Shown here: positions 43,237 to 53,233 of the stretch, one piece after another
Layout of the letters: each line of letters starts with the position of its first letter
Position numbering within the stretch: position 1 is the stretch's first letter
Source: Bacteroides faecalis
Lineage (GTDB): Bacteria; Bacteroidota; Bacteroidia; Bacteroidales; Bacteroidaceae
Assembly (NCBI RefSeq): GCF_003865075.1
Contig: NZ_BHWB01000005.1
Coordinates: 186,001 to 250,000, forward strand
DNA length: 64,000 bases
Direction: 5' to 3'
Translations under genes and position numbers: made by a program
The notes under the pieces: generated by a model
Told to the model about the DNA's origin: nothing
Seen by the model: the letters and a program-made list of their open reading frames with translations, nothing else
The model's database searches: none

Positions 43237-44487
43237 GAGGGTATGCTTATAAATCTGTCCGCCTTTCATAATCAAAAGTATATTCTTTTCCGGATTTTCC
43301 AAAAGGGTGACGTCTTCCAAAGCGTTACCCTCTACCAGAATCAGATCAGCCAAAGCCCCTTCTTCAATTACTCCCAACTTACCCGGATAGGGATTTCGTG
43401 AACCGGAGAGCGCAAGTAACTCGGCATTATCATGAGTAACCATTTTTAATATTTCAAAGTTGCTGAACCACTTTTGTAATTTGCCAATTCCTTTATTCTC
43501 ATTAACTGTATTAGCCGGATTAAACAATAAATCGGTTCCCCATGCCAGATTTACCTTGTATTTCTTTGCCAACTGATAAGTACTATCCGTACCATGAACC
43601 ACCATCTCATGCTTAGCTTGTTGTTCTTTTGTCGGATATTGATTATCTTCCAAAGTAAATGGCTGCATACTTAACCACACGTTTTTTTCTGCAATCAGTG
43701 CCATCGTTGGTTCATCAATCAAATGACCATGTTCAATACTTTTCACTCCCGCATGAATGGCACGGGAAATTGCTCTCGGCACATATACATGAACCATCAC
43801 GTAAGTACCGACATCTTCCGCAGCTTTTACCGCTGCATTAATCTCTTCTTCAAAATATTGAGTATCTTCCAAACGATCATAAAGTGAAGCAACTCCCCCA
43901 CCCGTCATCAACTTTATCTGACTGGCTCCCAAACGAAGATTGTTACGGGCAGCCACAGTGACAGCATCTACCCCATCCGCAATGATCGCAGCTCCGATTT
44001 CTTCGGTATGTGTCAGTCCACAACAATCAAACGGACGAGGTTCTTCATAAACTGCCCGAAAGTCACCATGCCCACCGGTCTGTGAGATGATGGAGCCACT
44101 CGGATAAATCCTAGGTCCGGACAATATCCCTTCGTCAATCGCACGCTTCAATCCGAAAACCGGCCCGCCTGCATCTCGAATGGTAGTAAATCCCCGTAAC
44201 AATGTCTTTCCGGCTTCATGCCCCGCTTTAAACTGAGTATAAGCATCATCCGCTGTCAGTAAATCCATCATAGTATTGCATGACATATACGAGTGCCAAT
44301 GAGCGTCAATCAATCCCGGCATGAGAAACTTACCTTTTCCATCTATCACCATTGCCCCTTCAGCAGATATCGGTAACTCAGAGATCTTCTGAATATGTCC
44401 TTCTTCCACTAAAACATTCCCTTTGATAACCTTCTCATTGATTCCGTCGAAGATTAATACTCCATTAATTAATACAGACTGATTCAT
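43222..44487 (-). CDS. Metal-dependent amidohydrolase family protein, 421 aa
   Basis: A TIM-barrel amidohydrolase. It has the N-terminal metal motif DAHWHSY (about 61-67), the carboxylated-Lys region SQIKLMTGGGVA (about 194-205), His ligands in MVHVYVPR and KSIEHGHL (about 231-260), and the Asp in AWGTDLLF (about 318-325). The family includes imidazolonepropionase-like hydrolases and prolidases; the substrate cannot be named. No signal peptide, so cytosolic. Confidence 0.88.
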   Translation of the reverse strand: MNQSVLINGVLIFDGINEKVIKGNVLVEEGHIQKISELPISAEGAMVIDGKGKFLMPGLIDAHWHSYMSCNTMMDLLTADDAYTQFKAGHEAGKTLLRGFTTIRDAGGPVFGLKRAIDEGILSGPRIYPSGSIISQTGGHGDFRAVYEEPRPFDCCGLTHTEEIGAAIIADGVDAVTVAARNNLRLGASQIKLMTGGGVASLYDRLEDTQYFEEEINAAVKAAEDVGTYVMVHVYVPRAISRAIHAGVKSIEHGHLIDEPTMALIAEKNVWLSMQPFTLEDNQYPTKEQQAKHEMVVHGTDSTYQLAKKYKVNLAWGTDLLFNPANTVNENKGIGKLQKWFSNFEILKMVTHDNAELLALSGSRNPYPGKLGVIEEGALADLILVEGNALEDVTLLENPEKNILLIMKGGQIYKHTLSSSE

Positions 44488-44595
44488 AACTACTTTAATT
44501 TGATTTCAGGCAATTAAAACCTATCTATCCGCATTTTGTTCGTACCTTTAAGGATGATTGACAGATTCTGACATCGAATATCTCCATAAAAAAAC

Positions 44596-44603
44596 TATCT
44601 TTG
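44596..44603 (+). promoter_or_regulatory. -7 box (TATCTTTG) for the GNAT-fusion gene
   Basis: A consensus -7 box 34 nt before the start codon at 44637. Confidence 0.6.
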
Positions 44604-44636
44604 CATGAATAAATAATAAAGACTTGATACAATCAC

Positions 44637-45587
44637 ATGATTTCCCAACCCACTCCGCAAGATTATAATGAGCTGACTCTGTTATGGGAAGCTTCAGTCC
44701 GTAGTACGCATCATTTCTTGACGGAAGAGAACATTCAGTATTATAAACCATTGGTACGGGAACAATATCTGCCGGCTGTAGATTTGTACATCATACGTCG
44801 TGAAGATAACCGAATCGTTGCTTTCATGGGATTAAGCGATGAATTAATTGAAATGCTGTTTGTTCATCCTGATGCACAAGGAAAAGGATATGGCAAACAA
44901 TTGATTGACTTTGCCGTAAATAAAAAACAGAAAACTAAGGTCGATGTAAATGAACAGAATGAAAAAGCGTTGCAATTTTATTTGAAAAGAGGATTTGATG
45001 TAATAGGACGTGATGCAACGGACCCTTCCGGCAAACCTTTTCCCATTTTACACATGGAAATAACAGCCCCTTTCGTCAATCAGTTATCCAAACGTTTCCA
45101 TATCGAGGATATTCACTCTCTCATATATCAAATAAAATACAACAGTTCACGTAAAGAAGAGCTTTACCAACTGATCTTTGACAAAGACAATTATACCTCC
45201 TATCAGGCTCTTTGGACATGTAGTCATTTTCCTCCTTCGGAAAGAAAATGGTTGGAAAACAAACAGGAAGAGCTTATCGATGAAGTTCTCCATTGTCCCC
45301 ATTCCGGAAAAAGACGGATTCTTTTGCAATTATTGGAAAAACAGTCTTTTAAAGATATCACTAGAGTAGATTTTCTGGACTTCTGCCTGAACCACATGTT
45401 TTCTAAACAAGAACCACCAGGTATACAAAGTCTTTGTATCAAACTGGCTTACAAGCTTTGCCAACCGATTCCGGAATTATTGCAAGAATTTTGGATGATG
45501 ATAGAAATGGCTAAAGAAGAACAAGGATCAGCAGCTGTGAAATCGGTGATACGGAATCTATCGAAAAAGAAAAAACAAAAAGAATAA
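44637..45587 (+). CDS. GNAT acetyltransferase with extra C-terminal domain, 316 aa
   Basis: Residues 1-145 form a complete GNAT domain, with acetyl-CoA motif FVHPDAQGKGYGKQL at about 80-94 and NEKALQFYLKRGF at about 110-122. Residues 150-316 form a helical region of unknown type (KEELYQLIFDKDNYTSYQAL, then HCPHSGKRRILLQLLEKQSF), possibly HEAT-like. The second half is longer than in usual single-domain acetyltransferases. Confidence 0.78.
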   Translation: MISQPTPQDYNELTLLWEASVRSTHHFLTEENIQYYKPLVREQYLPAVDLYIIRREDNRIVAFMGLSDELIEMLFVHPDAQGKGYGKQLIDFAVNKKQKTKVDVNEQNEKALQFYLKRGFDVIGRDATDPSGKPFPILHMEITAPFVNQLSKRFHIEDIHSLIYQIKYNSSRKEELYQLIFDKDNYTSYQALWTCSHFPPSERKWLENKQEELIDEVLHCPHSGKRRILLQLLEKQSFKDITRVDFLDFCLNHMFSKQEPPGIQSLCIKLAYKLCQPIPELLQEFWMMIEMAKEEQGSAAVKSVIRNLSKKKKQKE

Positions 45588-45670
45588 ATGGGATAAATGA
45601 AGAATATGAGGCAAAGGCATATTGACTAGTGGTTTGCTTAATAACATTATATCAGTTATGGACTACGCAA

Positions 45671-45704
45671 ATGATGCGATTTTGAAATATCAGAATCGCA
45701 TCAT
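45671..45704. terminator. Bidirectional hairpin terminator
   Basis: ATGATGCGATT (45671-45681) pairs with AATCGCATCAT (45694-45704) between convergent genes. Weak U-tail. Confidence 0.65.
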
Positions 45705-45757
45705 CTATTTAATCCGTAAGAGAAAAGTATGATCAATTAAAGGTAAAGACCTACTTA

Positions 45758-46222
45758 TCAATTGAAATAATACAAGAATACAGCTATTCCCTCCAATGCT
45801 TTCTTAGGTTGGTCTTTTATTTCAATAGCAAACTTGATCTCTGCTTTTGCCACACCACGCAAGTTTGTCAATGAATGCAACGTAGTTACCAAACGCACGC
45901 TCTGACCTGACAACACAGCCTGACCAAATTTCATTTTGTCCATACCGTAATTGATCATCATTTTCAAATTATTCACCTGAATGATCTGGTTCCACAAATA
46001 AGGAAGCATAGACAAAGTTAAATAACCATGAGCGATGGTGCTTTTATAAGGACTTTCTACTTTAGCACGCTCTGTATCCACATGAATCCATTGATGATCC
46101 AGAGTTGCATCAGCAAAAAGATTAATACGTTCCTGAGAAAGTTCTACATAATCGGAAACACCGATTTGTTGTCCAACCAATTTTTCAAATTCTTCATACG
46201 AGTTGATAATTACTTGAGCCAT
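45758..46222 (-). CDS. MaoC family dehydratase
   Basis: A single hot-dog-fold enzyme. The segment HQWIHVDTERAKVESPYKST and the following IAHGYLTLSM are the conserved hydratase pattern (Asp and His for catalysis). Family members hydrate enoyl-CoA; the natural substrate here is unknown. I chose the ATG at 46222 (MAQVIINSYEEF); longer starts lack homology. Confidence 0.87.
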   Translation of the reverse strand: MAQVIINSYEEFEKLVGQQIGVSDYVELSQERINLFADATLDHQWIHVDTERAKVESPYKSTIAHGYLTLSMLPYLWNQIIQVNNLKMMINYGMDKMKFGQAVLSGQSVRLVTTLHSLTNLRGVAKAEIKFAIEIKDQPKKALEGIAVFLYYFN

Positions 46223-46319
46223 AGTTTTTATTGTTTTATGCAGATTATACATCAATTATTGACTGCAAAAATAGGAAAAATAAATGATATGGCTCTCAAT
46301 AAAGAACAAAAGCTATTTT

Positions 46320-46856
46320 TTACAAAGATGACTCGTTGGATTCGCGAACAGCTTGTTTCAGAGTATCTGATAATATACTGTATCCTCTTCCATTCAAATG
46401 TAAATCATCAATAGTCATTTCCGGATTCAATCGTCCATCCGACAATAACTGATCGAATACATCCAGATAAACAATGTCTGTTCCTGCCAGTTTAAGTTGT
46501 ATTTTCTGATTAAGAATACGTATAAAACGATTCACTGCCGTACTATAATCATCATAATCATTACGAGGAAAAATACAGAACAGGAATGTTTTCAAGGAAG
46601 GAATAGCAAGTACAGCTTTCACATATCGTTCCACATAATCATCCATATTTTCCTCATTCAACTGATAAATATCATTTGTACCAAATTGAATAACGACCTG
46701 ACAATCAGAAGTATCTTTATCAAATGATTCCACATAGAACAATCCTCCACCGGGAGCACCATAATTGAAACACTCCCACTGCGGAAAATAGACATTCAAA
46801 GCCCAGAATGCCATATGACTGTTGCCCACAAAAGCAAATTTTGGTTTATTCTCCAT
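46320..46856 (-). CDS. SGNH/GDSL-family hydrolase-like protein, 178 aa
   Basis: SGNH blocks are visible: block I AFVGNSHM (about 8-15) with the nucleophile position Ser13, block III QFGTNDIYQ (about 57-65), block V DDLHLNGRG (about 154-162). Members hydrolyse esters. No signal peptide is obvious. Confidence 0.8.
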   Translation of the reverse strand: MENKPKFAFVGNSHMAFWALNVYFPQWECFNYGAPGGGLFYVESFDKDTSDCQVVIQFGTNDIYQLNEENMDDYVERYVKAVLAIPSLKTFLFCIFPRNDYDDYSTAVNRFIRILNQKIQLKLAGTDIVYLDVFDQLLSDGRLNPEMTIDDLHLNGRGYSILSDTLKQAVRESNESSL

Positions 46857-46918
46857 ACAATTCTTCGATACCTTTTAAACTCTAAAACAAATATAGAACA
46901 AATTTCGCAGATTTAGTT

Positions 46919-46926
46919 TACTTTTG
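46919..46926 (+). promoter_or_regulatory. -7 box (TACTTTTG) for the pseudouridine synthase gene
   Basis: The sequence fits TAnnTTTG; start codon 30 nt downstream. Confidence 0.55.
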
Positions 46927-46955
46927 TATCCGTAAAGATAGCTATATACGAACTG

Positions 46956-48596
46956 ATGAAACATTTTTTCAGCCAATCGATTTCTCACATTCCGTTACCG
47001 GAGAAATTCACATATCCTTTTCATTATACGCCTCATCCATTATGCGTATTAGCCACAGAAGAGGTAAAAGCATTTATTGAGACACAAGTGGAATGGCAAG
47101 AAGAATTATCGTTGGGTAAAATGTTCGGTGTTCTAATTGTGCAGGACAATGAAGAAGTGATAAGTTATCTGGCAGCTTTCTCCGGCAACCTGGCGGGAAA
47201 GAATCTACATCCTTTTTTTGTCCCTCCTGTCTACGATCTATTACAACCACAAGGTTTTTTCAAGATAGAAGAAGCACAGATCTCTACTATCAATTCACGA
47301 ATAAAAGAATTGGAAACTGCCCCCACCTATCTGACTTTAAAACAAAGACTAAAAACAGAAATTGAACAAGCAACCGTTGCATTAACCAAAGCCAAAGCCG
47401 AACTAAAAGCAAACAAAGAAGCAAGGGAGCTTCGACGTCGATCCGTAGCTTCTCTTTCTGAAGAAGAACAAACAGCTCTTATCAAAGAAAGCCAGTTTCA
47501 GAAAGCCAATTTCAAGAGATTGGAACGGGAATGGAAAAAGTTATTAGAGGAACGAAAGGCAGAAGTTGTAGCATTCGAGACAGCCATAGAAGATTTAAAG
47601 ATGGAAAGGAAAGAACGTTCCGCTACCTTACAACAGAAACTTTTCGAGCAGTTCCGAATGCTGAATGCGAAAGGGGAAGTAAAAGACCTATGTACTATTT
47701 TTAAAGAAACGGTACATAAGATTCCTCCCGGAGGAGCTGGTGAATGCGCATTACCTAAATTATTACAATATGCTTATCTACACCAATTGAAACCTTTAGC
47801 AATGGCTGAATTTTGGTGGGGAAACTCACCTAAAACGGAAGTACGGCATCATGGTTATTATTATCCTTCCTGTAAAGGCAAATGTGAGCCCATCTTGAAA
47901 CATATGCTACAAGGATTGGAAATGGATGAAAATCCTCTTACCACTGACATATGTCCACACATGGATTTAGAAATTGTTTTTGAAGATGAATGGCTGCTGG
48001 TAGTCAATAAGCCCTCCGGAATGCTATCTGTACCAGGTAAAATTGAAACAGCAGACTCTGTTTATCAACGTGTGCGAGAGAAATATCCAAATGCAACCGG
48101 ACCAATGATTGTCCATCGCCTGGATATGGCAACTTCCGGATTATTACTCATTGCTAAAACCAAAGAAGTGCATCAACATTTACAAGCACAATTTGAAAAT
48201 CATACAATCAAGAAACGATATATTGCTCTACTCGATGAAAGCAAACTTGAAAAACCAATAAAGAAAAATGGAAGGATCGAACTTCCTCTTTGCCTGAATC
48301 CATTAGACCGCCCCCGGCAAATGGTCAGCGAAGAATATGGTAAAACTGCAATCACCGATTATCAGGTATTGGAAAGTTCCGGAGAATATATCCGTATCCT
48401 CTTTTATCCACAAACCGGACGCACACACCAGTTACGCATACATGCCGCCCATCCGCAAGGTCTGGGGTGTCCTATCGTAGGAGATGAACTTTACGGAATG
48501 AAAGCCAACAGACTTTACTTGCATGCCGAATATATTGAGTTCTGCCATCCTGTTTATGGCGAAACAATCTGCCTGCAAAAAGAGGCGGAATTCTAA
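46956..48596 (+). CDS. RluA-family RNA pseudouridine synthase with long N-terminal extension
   Basis: Residues about 335-546 form the RluA catalytic domain: LLVVNKPSGMLSVPG, then the active-site IVHRLDMATSGLLLIAKT (about 389-406) with its Asp, and TGRTHQLRIHAAH. The preceding 330 residues include a coiled coil (about 110-220, Lys/Glu/Ala-rich) and a Cys-rich patch (YYPSCKGKCEPIL). Such extensions occur in Bacteroidetes enzymes. It converts a uridine in rRNA or tRNA to pseudouridine; the site is unknown. Confidence 0.88.
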   Translation: MKHFFSQSISHIPLPEKFTYPFHYTPHPLCVLATEEVKAFIETQVEWQEELSLGKMFGVLIVQDNEEVISYLAAFSGNLAGKNLHPFFVPPVYDLLQPQGFFKIEEAQISTINSRIKELETAPTYLTLKQRLKTEIEQATVALTKAKAELKANKEARELRRRSVASLSEEEQTALIKESQFQKANFKRLEREWKKLLEERKAEVVAFETAIEDLKMERKERSATLQQKLFEQFRMLNAKGEVKDLCTIFKETVHKIPPGGAGECALPKLLQYAYLHQLKPLAMAEFWWGNSPKTEVRHHGYYYPSCKGKCEPILKHMLQGLEMDENPLTTDICPHMDLEIVFEDEWLLVVNKPSGMLSVPGKIETADSVYQRVREKYPNATGPMIVHRLDMATSGLLLIAKTKEVHQHLQAQFENHTIKKRYIALLDESKLEKPIKKNGRIELPLCLNPLDRPRQMVSEEYGKTAITDYQVLESSGEYIRILFYPQTGRTHQLRIHAAHPQGLGCPIVGDELYGMKANRLYLHAEYIEFCHPVYGETICLQKEAEF

Positions 48597-48674
48597 AAAC
48601 GTTCTTTGTAATGAACTAAATTCTTTTTGAAATGTATATAAAGACAATTATTAATTTTCAAAAAGAACCTAACT

Positions 48675-49664
48675 ATGAACATCCAGTTTCGACTTACAAA
48701 GCATTTTGCCGTATCAGCCTTAGTGATACTACTATTAGGATCATGTTCCAAAAACAATATCTACATTGACGTTACCGTCCCGGATGGAAGTGAAAATAAC
48801 GGAGGTAACGGCAGTGATAATAATAATGACAACGGAGATCCGACCAAAGATAAAACGTTGGTAACATTCAGTGCTTCTGTGGAAGGCAGAAACATGACAC
48901 GAGCTATGTCTCCCATGGGTAAAGGTCTACAGAGCTGGTTGTCTGCATACAAATCCAATACCAGAGATACAATCAACGGTGCTCCTGTCGAAGAGGGAGA
49001 TTATATTACTTCTTCTCCCGGAGTATTGTCAGGAATTCAAGGATATAAAATGTATTTGAGCAACAATATCTACAGTTTCTATGCTGTATCCTGTAACACT
49101 AAAAATCCTGCTCCTGTCTTTACAAAAGGAATATCCGAACCCTTATCCAACGGAGTGGATTACCTCTGGTGGAGTGCCTTACATCAGGATGTAACAAGCT
49201 CTCAAATAAATATCCCGATTTCTTTTCAACATGCAGCCACACAAGTGGTTATTACGATAGACGGAGGCGAAAATATTACGCTCAATAAAATAATCTCGGC
49301 CACTATCACTCCTACAAAACCCGGAGCTATTATGGATCTATCAACTGGAATTATTTCCTCCGAAACAGCTTATGCTCAAGCAGCAGCAATGGGAATCAAT
49401 AACTTTACCATACAGTATATTATGCTTCCTCTGAAAAGTTCCGACCCTATGACTTTAACTTTGGAACTATTGGTGAACGGAGAAAACACCGTACGTACTT
49501 ATATCGCTTCCGTCACCCCACCCGATAATAACCTGAAAGGAGGGAATTCTTATTTATTCAGAGCGATCATCAATGAAAATTCTGTTTCATTTGCTAATGT
49601 TAGCGTAAAAGAATGGACCGATGTGGACGAAAGTGGTAATCCCATTTATCCAATACAGAATTAA
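48675..49664 (+). CDS. Fimbrillin family lipoprotein, 329 aa
   Basis: A signal ending LLLGSCSKN (Cys near 25), then a Gly/Asn/Asp-rich linker (about 38-57), then a fimbrillin core (NGVDYLWWSALHQDV and ISFQHAATQVVITIDG) and the ending VSVKEWTDVDESGNPIYP. This is a solitary copy, not linked to the operon at 33-36 kb, and it belongs to a different branch. Confidence 0.82.
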   Translation: MNIQFRLTKHFAVSALVILLLGSCSKNNIYIDVTVPDGSENNGGNGSDNNNDNGDPTKDKTLVTFSASVEGRNMTRAMSPMGKGLQSWLSAYKSNTRDTINGAPVEEGDYITSSPGVLSGIQGYKMYLSNNIYSFYAVSCNTKNPAPVFTKGISEPLSNGVDYLWWSALHQDVTSSQINIPISFQHAATQVVITIDGGENITLNKIISATITPTKPGAIMDLSTGIISSETAYAQAAAMGINNFTIQYIMLPLKSSDPMTLTLELLVNGENTVRTYIASVTPPDNNLKGGNSYLFRAIINENSVSFANVSVKEWTDVDESGNPIYPIQN

Positions 49665-49751
49665 ATCGAGGAAGCAAGAAGTTTGAAAGATCTTTATTAC
49701 ACGAAATTGACCCAAAGATTGACAATCTAATTTTACACCTTCTGCAAACAG

Positions 49752-49799
49752 TGAAATGTCCTCCTAAAGTAAAACGCAAAACTTTAGGAGGACATTTCA
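49752..49799. terminator. Long bidirectional hairpin terminator
   Basis: A 19-bp stem (TGAAATGTCCTCCTAAAGT with ACTTTAGGAGGACATTTCA) around a 10-nt loop AAAACGCAAA, between the convergent fimbrillin and MATE genes. Confidence 0.85.
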
Positions 49800-49861
49800 T
49801 TGTCTATATAAAGGACAATTCGTCAAAGCTCTTTCTTTTAAGTCAATCCTTATATCGGTTA

Positions 49862-51259
49862 TTAACTAGATTGAGCAGAATATTCCAGCTCTTTTTCTTT
49901 GGAAGAAGATATAGGTGTGAGACAACTTTTCTTTAACCTACGATAAACATAAACAAATGCAGGAATTAAAAATAAATCCGCTGCGATCCATGCGGTCGGA
50001 TCACCAAAACAAACAGCTATAAAACCGAAAGCCGGCACTGCATAAATACTGACTAATATACGAGCAATCATTTCCGAAACACCGGAAAACATAGCAAGAT
50101 TCGTATATCCTACTCCTTGAATGGTATAACGGAGAATACAAAGTAATCCGAGTGCAGGGAAGAAACAGCAAGCAATATGAAGGAAGAGTTCCGTATTTTT
50201 CAAAATTTCCGTCTCCGAAGGATCTACAAATATCAAAGCAAAATACTTAGATCCTACCATCAACAGTACAAAAGTCAAGGCTGTATAAATTAGCATCATC
50301 AGTATACTGGCCTTAATTCCTAACCAAACACGTTCCGGTTTACCGGCTCCGTAATTCTGTCCGCTGTAAGTTGCCATGGCAATACCCAAACTCTCAAATG
50401 TACAGATAAAGAACATTTTGATACGCATAGCTGATGTAAATGCCGCTACACAAGCCGTCCCCAACGCATTGTTAGCACTCTGAAGCATTATACTGCCAAT
50501 TGCAGTAATGGAAAACTGCAATCCCATAGGTACACCTATATAAAGCAATGTCTTAGCCAATTTCGGTTGGAATCGCCGTTCTTTTGGAGAACTCTGTAAT
50601 ATTTCAAACTTCCTGCGCATATAAATATAGCATAGAACCGCCGAAAGTCCCTGCGAGAAGACAGTGGCAATGGCAGCCCCCGCCACTCCCCAATTAAGTA
50701 CCAGAATGCAGAATAAATCGAGAACGATATTTAATACGGTGGATAAGAGCAGAAACCAGAAAGGCGTTTTACTATCCCCTAATGCACGAATAATACTCGA
50801 AAGAAGATTATAGAAGAAAGTTGCCGGAATGCCGATAAAGGTTACAAGCAGATAATCGTAAGCTCCGTCAAAAATAATTTCCGGTGTACGCATTATACGA
50901 AGTATATCGGCACAATAGATACTGGTAATAACAGCAATGACCAAAGACATCCCGACAGCCAGTTTCAGACTGACGGCAACATAACTGCGCATTGTACTGT
51001 AATCTCGTGCACCAAACTTCTGTGATACGGGAATCCCAAATCCGCCGCAACAACCATTACAAAAGCCCAGAATAAGAAAGACAACCGATGTACTTGCTCC
51101 AACAGAAGCTAATGAGTTTATTCCCAGAAACTTTCCAACTATTGCAGCATCCACAAGTGAATATGTTTGTTGCAATAGATTGCCGAGTAATAACGGCAGT
51201 GTAAACTTTAAAATTAGAGGTAATGCCGGCCCTGCCGTCATTTCTTTAGAAGTTGCCAT
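49862..51259 (-). CDS. MATE family efflux transporter
   Basis: A 12-helix multidrug or toxin extrusion protein. The N-terminal motif LPLILKFTLPLLLGNLLQQTYSL and VDAAIVGKFLG (about residues 12-45) is the MATE signature, with the second half repeating the fold (about 235-). It probably exchanges cationic compounds for sodium or protons. I chose the ATG at 51259 (MATSKEMTAG), omitting a nine-residue TTG-started extension. Confidence 0.9.
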   Translation of the reverse strand: MATSKEMTAGPALPLILKFTLPLLLGNLLQQTYSLVDAAIVGKFLGINSLASVGASTSVVFLILGFCNGCCGGFGIPVSQKFGARDYSTMRSYVAVSLKLAVGMSLVIAVITSIYCADILRIMRTPEIIFDGAYDYLLVTFIGIPATFFYNLLSSIIRALGDSKTPFWFLLLSTVLNIVLDLFCILVLNWGVAGAAIATVFSQGLSAVLCYIYMRRKFEILQSSPKERRFQPKLAKTLLYIGVPMGLQFSITAIGSIMLQSANNALGTACVAAFTSAMRIKMFFICTFESLGIAMATYSGQNYGAGKPERVWLGIKASILMMLIYTALTFVLLMVGSKYFALIFVDPSETEILKNTELFLHIACCFFPALGLLCILRYTIQGVGYTNLAMFSGVSEMIARILVSIYAVPAFGFIAVCFGDPTAWIAADLFLIPAFVYVYRRLKKSCLTPISSSKEKELEYSAQSS

Positions 51260-51372
51260 ACGTCTATGTTCTAAAATCAGGCGCAAAGATACGGAGAATC
51301 CAACGAATAAAATTTAGTTTTCTTCGCCTCTTTCATTGACTTAAATCAAAAAAAGAACGGAGCATAGATCTA

Positions 51373-51579
51373 TTAGCTCTTTACCAATCTTTTAGGAGAA
51401 CCATGCCAGGAGCAACCTAAACAATAGACCTCTGTCAAATCGAAACCTTCCATAGAAGTCCCTTGCTGTTTCGTAACAACCTCTCCATTCTCCATTACAT
51501 AAACCAGTAATCTTTCTCCCAAATCATTCTTCACATACATAGCAGCAATCTTACACTGCGGACACAATAGCTTTTTCAT
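51373..51579 (-). CDS. Small zinc-ribbon protein, 68 aa
   Basis: Two CxxC pairs, CPQC near residue 6 and CLGC near residue 57, separated by a basic beta-sheet, form a likely zinc ribbon. I chose the ATG at 51579 (MKKLLCPQCK). Function unknown; convergent to nothing, divergent from the YgbA-like gene. Confidence 0.75.
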   Translation of the reverse strand: MKKLLCPQCKIAAMYVKNDLGERLLVYVMENGEVVTKQQGTSMEGFDLTEVYCLGCSWHGSPKRLVKS

Positions 51580-51613
51580 GCTGCAAAGATACAATAGTTT
51601 TCTGTCAGTTTAT

Positions 51614-51621
51614 TATCTTTG
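51614..51621 (+). promoter_or_regulatory. -7 box (TATCTTTG) for the YgbA-like gene
   Basis: Consensus -7 box 15 nt before the start codon at 51636, leaving a leader of about 10 nt. Confidence 0.65.
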
Positions 51622-51635
51622 CCCCATATTCAGTT

Positions 51636-51941
51636 ATGGAGAAAAGAAAGAAATCGCGCATTGAACAAGAAAAAAGGACGGTTGAGATAATGATACGCCT
51701 CTACTGTCGGAAAAAGGAGAAGAATGTCACGCTTTGCCCGGAGTGTGAAGAATTGCTCCGATATGCACACGCCCGTCTTGATCGTTGTCCTTTTGGAGAA
51801 ACTAAAAGTTCATGTAAACAGTGTACTGTCCATTGCTACAAACCTATTATGCGTGAACGAATGCGACAAGTAATGCGTTTCTCCGGTCCGAGAATGCTTA
51901 TATATGCTCCTTTGGAAGCCATCCGCCATTTATTAAGATAA
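51636..51941 (+). CDS. Nitrous oxide-stimulated promoter family protein (YgbA-like)
   Basis: Pfam-type YgbA_NO: KRTVEIMIRLYCRKKEKN (about 17-34), then CPECEELLRYAHARLDRCPFGE and CKQCTVHCYKP, with about seven conserved Cys that may bind zinc or iron. The family is linked with nitrosative stress in enterobacteria; the function here is inferred only from the family. Confidence 0.87.
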   Translation: MEKRKKSRIEQEKRTVEIMIRLYCRKKEKNVTLCPECEELLRYAHARLDRCPFGETKSSCKQCTVHCYKPIMRERMRQVMRFSGPRMLIYAPLEAIRHLLR

Positions 51942-52002
51942 AATCAACGGTTCTTCCAGGATCCCGAATAAAAGAGTAATCATCAACTTAATATTTATCA
52001 AC

Positions 52003-52734
52003 ATGAAACGAGCAATTATCATAGGAGCCACTTCAGGTATCGGACAAGAAGTAGCAAAAATACTTTTATTGGAAGGTTGGAAACTGGGAGTAGCTGGCAG
52101 ACGTCAATCTGCACTCGAAATCTTTCAGCAGATAGCACCAGATCAGATAGAAATCGAAGAATTAGACATTACCCAAGAAGAAGCAACTGATAAATTGCAA
52201 ATACTTATCAATAAGTTAGGAGGTATAGACTTATTCCTGCTTAGTTCCGGCATAGGTTATCAAAATATAAATTTAGATAGCAAGATAGAGTTGGACACAG
52301 CACGCACCAATGTGGAAGGATTTATCCGGATGGTAGACAGTGCTTTTACTTATTTCAAAGAAAAAGGTGGCGGTCATCTGGCTGTTATCAGTTCTATAGC
52401 AGGAACAAAAGGACTGGGAGTGGCTCCCGCCTATTCTGCAACCAAACGTTTTCAAAACACCTATATCGATGCACTCGAACAATTGGCTCACCTGCAAAAA
52501 TTAAATATTCATTTCACTGATATCCGTCCGGGATTCGTTGCGACAGCTTTATTGAACGACGGAAAACATTATCCAATGCTGATGAAGGCGGATAAAGTAG
52601 GATATAGTATTGTTAAGGCTATTAAAAGAAAACAACGGGTAGCGATTATAGACACACGTTATCGGATTCTCGTATTCTTCTGGCAAATGATTCCCCGATG
52701 GATATGGAAACGAATGCCGATAAGAACGAATTGA
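52003..52734 (+). CDS. Short-chain dehydrogenase/reductase, 243 aa
   Basis: A classical SDR: cofactor motif GATSGIGQE at about 7-15, SSIAG near 127-131 with the catalytic Ser, and YSATK near 144-148 with Tyr and Lys. A hydrophobic, basic C-terminal tail (YRILVFFWQMIPRWIWKRM) suggests membrane attachment. The substrate is not known. Confidence 0.88.
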   Translation: MKRAIIIGATSGIGQEVAKILLLEGWKLGVAGRRQSALEIFQQIAPDQIEIEELDITQEEATDKLQILINKLGGIDLFLLSSGIGYQNINLDSKIELDTARTNVEGFIRMVDSAFTYFKEKGGGHLAVISSIAGTKGLGVAPAYSATKRFQNTYIDALEQLAHLQKLNIHFTDIRPGFVATALLNDGKHYPMLMKADKVGYSIVKAIKRKQRVAIIDTRYRILVFFWQMIPRWIWKRMPIRTN

Positions 52735-52776
52735 TAATTAACAAGGTTAGATAGTTCCTTTTCTAATAAAACTACC

Positions 52777-52784
52777 TATATTTG
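52777..52784 (+). promoter_or_regulatory. -7 box (TATATTTG) for the zinc-ribbon gene
   Basis: A TAnnTTTG match 28 nt before the start codon at 52812. Confidence 0.6.
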
Positions 52785-52811
52785 TTCCCGAACAATATAA
52801 AAAGAAATAAA

Positions 52812-53081
52812 ATGGAACAGAAAATTTGCCAAAGTTGTGGTATGCCAATAGATGACTCTACTTTTGGAAAAGAAGCAGATGGTAGCAATAATGATGAGTA
52901 TTGCCATTATTGCTATGCAGACGGACATTTTACTATGGATTGCACAATGGACGAAATGATTGAACACAATCTAAAATTCCTCAATGAGTTTAATAAGGAT
53001 TCAGAAGTAAAATTTACCTTGGATGAGGCACGCGCAAGTATGAAGGAATTCTTTCCGCTACTCAAAAGGTGGCAATCATAA
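52812..53081 (+). CDS. Putative zinc-ribbon domain protein, 89 aa
   Basis: The start KICQSCGMPI and a second pair CHYCYADG (about 31-38) form a zinc ribbon characteristic of the PF12674-type family, then FTMDCTMDEMIEH and an acidic helix. I chose the ATG at 52812 (MEQKICQSCG); the longer frame lacks a signal. Function unknown. Confidence 0.87.
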   Translation: MEQKICQSCGMPIDDSTFGKEADGSNNDEYCHYCYADGHFTMDCTMDEMIEHNLKFLNEFNKDSEVKFTLDEARASMKEFFPLLKRWQS

Positions 53082-53233
53082 AATCCTGTAAGATTTGTTC
53101 CATTTTTCTAGAGTGATACCGGATTAGAAGGACAGATATTAATACTCATCATTACTGTTTTACTTTTCTTAAAATGATCTCAACTCTGAATGACTATGAG
53201 ATTTGCTTGTCATTACCGAATTGGAGTATTTCA